DNA from: Cyclobacteriaceae bacterium
GTDB lineage: Bacteria > Bacteroidota > Bacteroidia > Cytophagales > Cyclobacteriaceae
Assembly: GCA_029861825.1 (NCBI GenBank)
Contig: JAOTYN010000281.1
Coordinates: 1-5,874, forward strand
Reading direction: 5' to 3'
Length of the DNA stretch: 5,874 nt
A model generated the notes under the pieces. That model was not told the DNA's origin and did not search any database. It worked only from the letters and a program-made list of their open reading frames with translations. Made by a program: the position numbers and the translations under genes. This document shows, one piece after another, positions 1 to 5,118 of the stretch (positions within the stretch are counted from its first letter, which is position 1; each line of letters opens with the position of its first letter).

Positions 1-831
1 TATAGTCTGCACTTGGTCAATGGGGCCTTTTCCAAACGTTTTTATGAGATTGCCCAACAGCTGGGTCTGAACCCCATTTCCATATCTGCCGAGCCCGGAT
101 CGGTAGTAACGCCAAGTCATTTAGAGTACGCTGCTGAACCGGAACTATTGGCAGTTACTCACAATGAAACCAGTACCGGGACCCATCAGCCATTGGAACA
201 TCTGACCGATGTGAGAAATAGATTCCCCGATACCCTAATGGCGGTAGATGTGGTGTCTTCCTTCCCACAAGTCGACCTGCCTTTCGAAACCATTGATTCA
301 GCGTATTTTTCCGTGCAAAAGTGCCTGGGTCTACCTGCTGGATTGGGGGTGTGGCTGCTAAACAAGCGCTGCATTGATAAAGCCTTGAGTGTACGATCCA
401 CAACCCATACCGCTTATCATGGAATTACCTCCTTGTGGGAGAAATACCAGAAATATCAAACACCCGCTACTCCCAACGTACTATCCATTTATTTGCTGAA
501 CCGAGTATTGCACGATATGCTGCTGAAGGGTATAGACCGCATTCGTATGGAAGGGAGTTACAAAGCGGCTGTCCTCTATCAAATGTTGGAAAATCATCAG
601 GTGATCCAACCATTTGTGAAAGTTCCCGAGTGGCGTTCGCAAACGGTGATCGTGGGGCAGGGTGGAAGTTATGTAACCGGATTACTGGAATATCTGGAGC
701 ATCATGGCCTGATTTTAGGCAAAGGCTATGGTGATTTTAAAGACCAACAACTGAGAATAGCCAATTTTCCCACGCATTCCAAAGAGCAGGTAGAACTGCT
801 GGTAGATAAAATAAATGCCTACAAGGGTTGA
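1..831 (+). CDS. Class V PLP-dependent aminotransferase (5'-truncated)
   Basis: This gene enters from outside the window: the frame is open from base 1 (Y-S-L-H-L-V-N-G-A-F), so the TTG at 13 is not the start. The 276 visible residues end at TGA 829-831. Full-length relatives are about 350-360 residues, so roughly 80 N-terminal residues are missing. Class V signatures are visible. H-N-E-T-S-T-G (residues 54-60) lies in the cofactor/substrate pocket. A-V-D-V-V-S-S contains the Asp (D83) expected to hold the pyridine nitrogen. S-V-Q-K-C-L-G-L-P-A-G contains the probable Schiff-base lysine K107 (bases 319-321). L-R-I-A-N-F-P near the C-terminus is a substrate-side motif. The family includes phosphoserine aminotransferase-like and alanine-glyoxylate aminotransferase-like enzymes. 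It is cytosolic and moves an amino group between an amino acid and a 2-oxo acid. The Q-K-x-x-G-L-P form is unlike classical E. coli SerC, so the substrate is left open. No terminator is evident downstream. Confidence 0.9.
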   Translation, partial: YSLHLVNGAFSKRFYEIAQQLGLNPISISAEPGSVVTPSHLEYAAEPELLAVTHNETSTGTHQPLEHLTDVRNRFPDTLMAVDVVSSFPQVDLPFETIDSAYFSVQKCLGLPAGLGVWLLNKRCIDKALSVRSTTHTAYHGITSLWEKYQKYQTPATPNVLSIYLLNRVLHDMLLKGIDRIRMEGSYKAAVLYQMLENHQVIQPFVKVPEWRSQTVIVGQGGSYVTGLLEYLEHHGLILGKGYGDFKDQQLRIANFPTHSKEQVELLVDKINAYKG

Positions 832-1007
832 TCCGCTGCGCTAAGACCTGAGAGAGTTAATGAATTGGTAATCAAAATGCTAGACGGTAATTTTAGGTAG
901 TTTTTCTTCATTTATTACATATCTGCGAGTTAACTGTAATTGAGGTTTTACTTTATTCGTTAAGCTAATAAGTTGTGCTTTGAAACGGGAAGTCTTTAAA
1001 CCAAAAC
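832..1007 (+). promoter_or_regulatory. Intergenic gap, probable promoter region of sigma operon
   Basis: This 176-base AT-rich gap separates the aminotransferase from the sigma-factor gene and is the longest non-coding stretch in the window, so it is the natural place for the operon's promoter. No good match to the Bacteroidota housekeeping promoter (TTG near -33, TAnnTTTG near -7) was found. The nearest partial boxes, TAGTTTTT at 898-905 and TTG at 940-942, are not paired at the right distance. That would be compatible with an ECF-type promoter read by the operon's own sigma factor, but no repeated element supports this. No strong hairpin followed by a T-run was seen for the upstream gene. 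The call rests on position only. Confidence 0.35.
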
Positions 1008-1589
1008 ATGGTTGTATTGTCAAAACAGGTAGAAGCAACGAACGAATACTTGGAAGACCACGAGTTAATTGAAAAGCTGAACGGGGAAGAAACCCGTAAT
1101 TTTGCTTTTAACCAATTGGTGAGAAAGTATCAGGAGCGGATATATTGGCATATTCGTAAGATGGTATTGGATCACGATGATGCCGATGATGTGGTACAAG
1201 AGGTATTTATTAAAGTGTGGAAGAACCTGGACAGTTTCCGACAAGATTCCAAATTATACACCTGGATATATCGTATTGCTACTAACGAGTGCTTAAACTT
1301 TCTTAAGAAGAGGAAAAGGGCTTCTTTTTTTTCTATTAGTGATTACGAAGACGTATTGGTTAGCAAGCTGGATCACAGCGTGTCTATGGATGGAGATCAG
1401 GTGGAGATCAAATTGCAAAAAGCACTTCTTACATTGCCGGATAAACAGCGCCTGGTATTCAATATGAAATATTTCGAAGAAATGAAGTATGAGGATATGT
1501 CTGAAATAACCGGCACCAGTGTAGGTAGCTTAAAAGCGAGCTATCACCATGCCGTAAAAAAAATTGAGAAGTTTTTAAATAGCGATTAA
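1008..1589 (+). CDS. ECF-family RNA polymerase sigma factor
   Basis: The product is a 193-residue extracytoplasmic-function sigma-70 factor, which recruits RNA polymerase to a small set of promoters, usually for envelope stress or transport. Region 2 spans about residues 34-104. It contains D-A-D-D-V-V-Q-E-V-F-I-K-V-W (58-71), the core-binding helix, and Y-T-W-I-Y-R-I-A-T-N-E-C (84-95), the -10 recognition part, ending in a K-K-R-K-R cluster. Region 4 spans about 135-190. It contains L-P-D-K-Q-R-L-V-F (143-151) and a helix-turn-helix ending G-S-L-K-A-S-Y-H-H-A-V-K-K (173-185). There is no region 1.1 or 3 and no C-terminal extension, as is normal for ECF factors. ATG 1008 is the first in-frame start, behind an A-rich leader (aaaccaaaac) with no Shine-Dalgarno box. 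The gene opens a four-gene run, and the next product is the candidate anti-sigma factor. Homopolymers T8 (1325-1332) and A8 (1556-1563) lie inside the gene. Confidence 0.96.
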   Translation: MVVLSKQVEATNEYLEDHELIEKLNGEETRNFAFNQLVRKYQERIYWHIRKMVLDHDDADDVVQEVFIKVWKNLDSFRQDSKLYTWIYRIATNECLNFLKKRKRASFFSISDYEDVLVSKLDHSVSMDGDQVEIKLQKALLTLPDKQRLVFNMKYFEEMKYEDMSEITGTSVGSLKASYHHAVKKIEKFLNSD

Positions 1590-1637
1590 ACCAAAGCATT
1601 AAATTATTGTCAAAGGTTTGAAAATTGTCATAATGCA
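1590..1637 (+). repeat. Short direct repeat ATTGTCA in sigma/anti-sigma gap
   Basis: The 48-base spacer holds two copies of ATTGTCA (1606-1612 and 1624-1630), starting 18 bases apart. A third copy lies just inside the sigma gene (1016-1022). The pair also forms an ATTAT...ATAAT inverted flank. TTGTCA (1607-1612) and CATAAT (1629-1634), 16 bases apart, mimic a generic sigma-70 -35/-10 pair, although Bacteroidota normally use a different consensus. It could be an internal promoter or operator, or chance in AT-rich DNA. Confidence 0.25.
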
Positions 1638-2087
1638 ATGAAAAAGTACCGTTTAGAGGACATAAATAAGGATAGGGTCTTTACAGAGCCCCCGGAAGGG
1701 TATTTCGATAAGTTACCGGGGATCATTCAAGCAAAAACCGCTAATAAAGGCTCTGAAAAGGCTAAAACCTACTGGATAGGAGCTTTACGCCTAATACCCG
1801 CTGCCGCTGCGGTGGTGCTTATCTTGTTCTATACGGGCATTTTTGAGGCCAACCAGGTGAACAATGTGGATGAATTGCTGGCCCAGGTCAGCACGGAAGA
1901 TATCATTGACTATCTGGGTTCAGTAGATCTGACTACTGAAGAAATTTTAGAGGAAGTGGATTTTAGCGAATTGTCCTTGGAGTTTCAAAATACTGAAGGA
2001 GATGTGCTGATGGAAGGTCTGGAATTGGATGATGATTCATTGATGGAATTGTATGGAGATTTGGACGATGATGAATCTTTAATGTAA
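1638..2087 (+). CDS. Single-pass membrane protein with acidic outer domain, candidate anti-sigma factor
   Basis: This 149-residue protein is not recognised as a named family, but it has the architecture of a regulator paired with an ECF sigma factor. Residues 1-48 are basic and soluble, with a P-P-E-G-Y-F-D motif at 18-24. A hydrophobic segment at about 49-68 (I-P-A-A-A-A-V-V-L-I-L-F) is the only membrane span. K41, K43 and R51 on its N-terminal side predict N-in, C-out topology. The remaining 80 residues (70-149) carry 27 Asp/Glu. No Lys, Arg or His occurs anywhere after R51, and the protein ends in D-D-D and D-D-D-E clusters. Known anti-sigma factors such as CnrY hold their sigma factor with a short cytoplasmic N-terminal segment, and residues 1-48 could do the same here. 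No zinc-binding anti-sigma motif (H-x3-C-x2-C) is present. The gene lies 48 bases after the sigma gene and 22 bases before the secreted partner. The anti-sigma role is inferred from order and topology. Confidence 0.8.
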   Translation: MKKYRLEDINKDRVFTEPPEGYFDKLPGIIQAKTANKGSEKAKTYWIGALRLIPAAAAVVLILFYTGIFEANQVNNVDELLAQVSTEDIIDYLGSVDLTTEEILEEVDFSELSLEFQNTEGDVLMEGLELDDDSLMELYGDLDDDESLM

Positions 2088-2109
2088 ATGCTAGAGAAAT
2101 ATTAAGAAA

Positions 2110-2610
2110 ATGAAAAATATATTGATCATATGGGTTTTGGCTTTTTTGGGTACGGGCGTTTACGCTCAAAACCCCAAAGCCAAAGAAAAGATTGAAAGTG
2201 CGAGGATCGGCTTTATAACCGAACGATTGGGCCTTACACCTGATCAAGCTGAGAAATTTTGGCCCTTGTACAATGAGTTCCGCACCAAAAATCAAGAGGC
2301 ATCGGTCGATTTAAGATCATATCGTACGTCTATTGATATTAACGAAATGACGGAGGAGCAAAGCAAGAGGCTAGTGGAATTAGATCTACAACTAAAGCAA
2401 CGCAGACTGGATCTGGAGAAGGAATATTCCCAAAGAATGCTGGGTGTGATCAGCAATCAACAGGTAGCTTCTCTTAAAAGAGCCGAACGCGACTTTAGAG
2501 ATATGCTCAGAAGACGTATTCAGCAGGCCAGGCAACAACAGCTAAGACAAAGACGATTGCAAAACAGTGATCAGATAAGGGACCGACTAAGAGACAAATA
2601 TAGAGATTAG
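2110..2610 (+). CDS. Secreted Spy/CpxP-like helical protein, candidate sensor for the ECF sigma factor
   Basis: The product has 166 residues. A signal peptide is clear: M-K-N, a hydrophobic core at 4-14, then G-V-Y-A-Q with likely cleavage after A19. The mature protein is predicted to be almost all helix. It resembles the Spy/CpxP/heavy-metal-resistance group, with L-T-P-D-Q at 42-46 inside I-T-E-R-L-G-L and F-W-P-L-Y-N-E-F (50-57), and a second LTxxQ-like site I-S-N-Q-Q at 114-118. From memory, Bacteroidota proteins of this type next to ECF operons are often labelled 'sensor of ECF-type sigma factor'. The tail (123-166) holds 16 Lys/Arg against 7 Asp/Glu and several Gln-rich stretches. There is no Cys and no His in the whole protein, so His-based metal sensing as in CnrX or ZraP is not possible. 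It probably acts in the periplasm on the outer domain of the preceding membrane protein. It is co-transcribed with both neighbours (gaps 22 and 18). Confidence 0.85.
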   Translation: MKNILIIWVLAFLGTGVYAQNPKAKEKIESARIGFITERLGLTPDQAEKFWPLYNEFRTKNQEASVDLRSYRTSIDINEMTEEQSKRLVELDLQLKQRRLDLEKEYSQRMLGVISNQQVASLKRAERDFRDMLRRRIQQARQQQLRQRRLQNSDQIRDRLRDKYRD

Positions 2611-2628
2611 CTGAACTGACTCCCATCT

Positions 2629-3594
2629 ATGCACTATTTAAGATCAGTATGCGCCAAGGCTTGTGCCTTGGCCTTCTGCTTATTGTTGAGTATACCCCTT
2701 TGTTCTCAAGACACCCATTTATTGCTGGACGAAGAACCTATTGATGACTTGGATACTTTATCCCTGTTTCAATTAATCGATAGTTTGCTTTTACTTGAGG
2801 CCAGCAGAACTTCTCAGTTTTCTTTACATATTGGCTATACCTCCGAAGTATCCAATGCCGGCCGCACTTTGGAGGTTAAGCAGTATGGATTCAATCCCGG
2901 CATTTCCTATTTCCATAAGTCCGGTATCTATGCAGACGTGACCGGCTACTGGAACAGTCAGCTGGATCCCAATTACGACCTCACCGTGGTTTCAGTGGGG
3001 TATTTGGGAGTCTTAAGCAAGGTTTTTACTTACACAGTTTCCTATGACCACAGCTTTTTTACGGAACCGAATCCGCAGTTGGATCTGCCGCCCAGAATCA
3101 TAGAATTATTACTTCCCCCTTTGCTCACCAATACTATTTCAGGAGGACTTGATGCGGATTTTAACCATATAGAGTTTAGTACCGATTACGCTTTCCTTTT
3201 TAATGAAGAGAGTGCGCATCGTCTGCAATTTGCACTCACCGGGGATTTTAAAAAGAGTGGATTTTGGTTTTTGGACCGGGTTTCCTTAAGACCCTCTGCT
3301 TCCGTTTTATTGGGCAACCAGGATATTATCAGCATCAGTTATAGCCCGAATACCCTGGCCGATACCCGCTTTCCCTTCGTAATTGAGGAGTCCAATGCGT
3401 TTGGGGTGATGAACTATCAGTTGAGCGTACCCCTGTCTTTATCGAAAGGTAAATTCCTTTTGGTTTTTGACTATAATTATAATATTCCACAGTCCCTTCC
3501 CGGAGAAAAATATGATTACGAAAACAATAGTTTTTTTAGTTTAGACCTTTACTATAGCTTTGCTATTGGCTCCAAAAAGAGCATCTTTGAGTAG
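2629..3594 (+). CDS. Predicted outer-membrane beta-barrel protein of unknown function
   Basis: The product has 321 residues and no function that can be named. It begins with a signal peptide of about 26 residues (H-Y-L-R start, hydrophobic A-L-A-F-C-L-L-L core, then L-C-S-Q-D). The residues before C25 (I-P-L) do not make a lipobox, so it is probably not a lipoprotein. A short acidic, Leu-rich segment follows (31-57), possibly a periplasmic helix. From about residue 62 the sequence alternates polar and hydrophobic residues and is rich in Tyr, Phe, Gly and Ser, as in barrel strands. Examples are F-S-L-H-I-G-Y, G-I-Y-A-D-V-T-G-Y-W, V-F-T-Y-T-V-S-Y, F-L-L-V-F-D-Y-N-Y and the final S-L-D-L-Y-Y-S-F. 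A G-R-T-L...Q-Y-G-F-N-P-G-I-S-Y-F-H-K-S-G block (78-99) looks like the family's conserved core. It follows the sensor by 18 bases, so it is probably a client or effector of the same envelope-stress operon. Confidence 0.8.
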   Translation: MHYLRSVCAKACALAFCLLLSIPLCSQDTHLLLDEEPIDDLDTLSLFQLIDSLLLLEASRTSQFSLHIGYTSEVSNAGRTLEVKQYGFNPGISYFHKSGIYADVTGYWNSQLDPNYDLTVVSVGYLGVLSKVFTYTVSYDHSFFTEPNPQLDLPPRIIELLLPPLLTNTISGGLDADFNHIEFSTDYAFLFNEESAHRLQFALTGDFKKSGFWFLDRVSLRPSASVLLGNQDIISISYSPNTLADTRFPFVIEESNAFGVMNYQLSVPLSLSKGKFLLVFDYNYNIPQSLPGEKYDYENNSFFSLDLYYSFAIGSKKSIFE

Positions 3595-3607
3595 GGCATT
3601 GCTGCCC
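3594..3607 (+). other. Small stem-loop between barrel gene and xseA
   Basis: GGGCA (3594-3598) pairs perfectly with TGCCC (3603-3607) around a TTGC loop. It starts at the last base of the barrel gene's stop codon and ends 13 bases before the xseA ATG. No T-run follows (gtaagatg), so it is not a convincing intrinsic terminator. It could affect xseA translation or mRNA processing. A five-pair stem can also occur by chance. Confidence 0.3.
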
Positions 3608-3620
3608 GTAAGATGCGCCT

Positions 3621-4928
3621 ATGAGTTACATAACTCTCTTTCAACTTAATACTCTAATTCAAAGCACCCTGGAGCAGCAACTTCAGCCATTTTATTGGGC
3701 GGTTGCTGAAATCAGCGAGTTGCGAGTTGCTCCAAAAGGCCACTGCTACCTGGAGTTGGTGGAAAAGGACGGTGAGCACTTAACAGCAAAAATACGAGCC
3801 AATATTTGGGCTTATGATTATCGAAATCTCAGCAACTTTTTCCACAACGTTACGGGTAAGAAACTGCAGCCCGGTATGAAGATCTTAGCCAAAGTGAAGG
3901 TGGAATTTCACGAAGTGTTTGGGATGAGCCTACATATTCGCGACCTGGATCCTAATTTTACCCTGGGTGAAAGAGCTCGTCAACGCCAGCTGGTTGTGGA
4001 GCGGCTCACCCGCGAAGACCTCTTGGGACGAAACAAACAGTTGGCCTTGCCTCTGGTGCCGCAAAGAATAGCAGTAATCAGTGCGGAAACCGCAGCAGGG
4101 TATGGCGACTTTATGCATCAATTAGTGCAGAATCAATGGGGTTATCACTTCCAGGTAAAGTTGTTTAAGTCCGTTATGCAGGGCACCGAAGCGGTCAGTT
4201 CCATTAATTCTTCTTTGGAAAAGATCTATCAGCAGGCTGATGAATTTGATCTTTTAGTGATAATTAGAGGCGGCGGGTCTCAGGTGGACTTGGATTGCTT
4301 TGACCACTATGAATTAACCGCGATGGTGGCCCGTAGCCCATTGCCAGTGGTTACAGGCATCGGTCATGAGCGGGACCAAACGGTATTGGACCTGGTCGCG
4401 CATACCCGACTAAAGACCCCCACTGCGGTAGCGGAGTTCCTGCTTTCGGGAATGAATGCGGTTGAACATGAATTGAACGAGTTAAGTCAGCGGCTTAGGC
4501 GGGCAGCATTGCTGCAATTGCAAACTCAAGATCATGCATTAACCAAATTGAAGGGTAATCTGGAACATAAGTCCTTAGCGCTTATTCAAAAGATGGACCA
4601 TCGGCAGGACCTGCTGCAACAAAAATTGGTGGCGGCTATCCGTGGTGTCATTCAACATGCTAACCATGAATTAAACAGTATCGAAGGAGTTTTAAAAAGC
4701 CAACCATTAAGGTTGTTGAAGCAAGAGCACCAATTGCTGGCGGCTCTGGAAGACAAGATCAAGCTGGCCGATCCCCGGCATATTCTTAAACGCGGATTTA
4801 CCATAACTTATCGGGAGGGAAAGGTGTTAAAGCCCGGAGAGGAGGTGGTGCCCGGTGAGGAAATCGAAACCCGCACCCAAACAGCACTTATAAAAAGTAA
4901 GGTATTACAAGTAAATAGAAATGAGTGA
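3621..4928 (+). CDS. xseA: Exodeoxyribonuclease VII large subunit
   Basis: The product is the catalytic subunit of exonuclease VII, which degrades single-stranded DNA from both ends into short oligonucleotides in the cytoplasm together with XseB. Its 435 residues are close to the usual 400-460. An N-terminal OB-fold (about 1-112) starts with S-Y-I-T-L-F-Q-L-N and includes G-H-C-Y-L-E-L. The nuclease domain holds R-I-A-V-I-S-A-E-T-A-A-G-Y-G-D-F (149-164), I-I-R-G-G-G-S (214-220) with D223 and F-D (227-228), T-G-I-G-H-E-R-D (245-252) and T-P-T-A-V-A-E (266-272). A Leu/Gln/His-rich coiled coil follows (about 280-380), which in this family carries the small subunits. The C-terminal D-P-R-H-I-L-K-R-G-F-T-I-T (384-396) is the standard end motif. 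All key motifs are intact. ATG 3621 matches the family start, and an ATG at 3613 stops after three codons. The gene overlaps xseB by 8 bases and starts 26 bases after the barrel gene. Confidence 0.97.
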   Translation: MSYITLFQLNTLIQSTLEQQLQPFYWAVAEISELRVAPKGHCYLELVEKDGEHLTAKIRANIWAYDYRNLSNFFHNVTGKKLQPGMKILAKVKVEFHEVFGMSLHIRDLDPNFTLGERARQRQLVVERLTREDLLGRNKQLALPLVPQRIAVISAETAAGYGDFMHQLVQNQWGYHFQVKLFKSVMQGTEAVSSINSSLEKIYQQADEFDLLVIIRGGGSQVDLDCFDHYELTAMVARSPLPVVTGIGHERDQTVLDLVAHTRLKTPTAVAEFLLSGMNAVEHELNELSQRLRRAALLQLQTQDHALTKLKGNLEHKSLALIQKMDHRQDLLQQKLVAAIRGVIQHANHELNSIEGVLKSQPLRLLKQEHQLLAALEDKIKLADPRHILKRGFTITYREGKVLKPGEEVVPGEEIETRTQTALIKSKVLQVNRNE

Positions 4929-5118
4929 TCAGAAATTAAATTATAAAAAGGCCATCCAAAGGATTGAAACCCTGGTTTCAAAAATTGAAGGCGACGATCC
5001 GGATGTCGACAATCTGTCGGAAATGGTCAAAGAAGCTTTGGATTTGCTAAAATACTGTAAGCAACACCTGAAAAGCACCGAGAACGATTTGAATGAGGCC
5101 CTTCAAGGTTTAGAATAG
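4921..5118 (+). CDS. xseB: Exodeoxyribonuclease VII small subunit
   Basis: This 65-residue helical protein has the family pattern: L-N-Y-K-K-A-I-Q-R-I-E-T-L-V-S-K-I-E (6-23), a short acidic turn with D-N-L-S-E-M-V-K-E-A-L-D-L-L-K (30-44), and a final helix with C-K-Q-H-L (46-50). The length is typical (60-85). Several copies bind the coiled coil of XseA and are needed for activity. Its ATG lies inside the end of xseA (8-base overlap, aATGAGTGA), which suggests translational coupling that keeps the small subunit in supply. The last 16 bases overlap the end of the convergent minus-strand gene. Confidence 0.96.
   Translation: MSDQKLNYKKAIQRIETLVSKIEGDDPDVDNLSEMVKEALDLLKYCKQHLKSTENDLNEALQGLE

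Noticed and set aside
155..403. Minus-strand open frames of 82 and 71 codons within the aminotransferase gene
   Set aside because: They lie opposite intact conserved coding sequence with the PLP lysine motif, and their translations show no recognisable domain. They are shadows.
435..734. Plus-strand 99-codon frame in another phase of the aminotransferase gene
   Set aside because: It is wholly inside the real reading frame, has no family-like features and is a chance open frame.
832..900. In-frame open stretch of 22 codons after the aminotransferase stop (residues S-A-A-L-R-P-E-R... to TAG at 898-900), possible readthrough or eroded extension
   Set aside because: A run this short without a stop is common by chance. 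The aminotransferase already ends in the normal family way, and no readthrough context is evident.
1963..2295. Minus-strand 110-codon frame across the membrane protein / sensor junction
   Set aside because: It is antisense to two genes with a clear membrane span and signal peptide. Its translation shows no coherent domain.
2629..2706. Lipoprotein reading of the barrel gene's leader (Cys at residue 25)
   Set aside because: The residues before the Cys are I-P-L, which do not fit the lipobox. Normal signal peptidase I cleavage near S-Q is more likely.
3930..4121. Minus-strand 63-codon frame in xseA
   Set aside because: It is antisense to a strongly conserved nuclease gene, so it is a shadow.
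4921..4928. The xseA/xseB overlap as something unusual
   Set aside because: Short overlaps between these two subunit genes are common and fit ordinary translational coupling.
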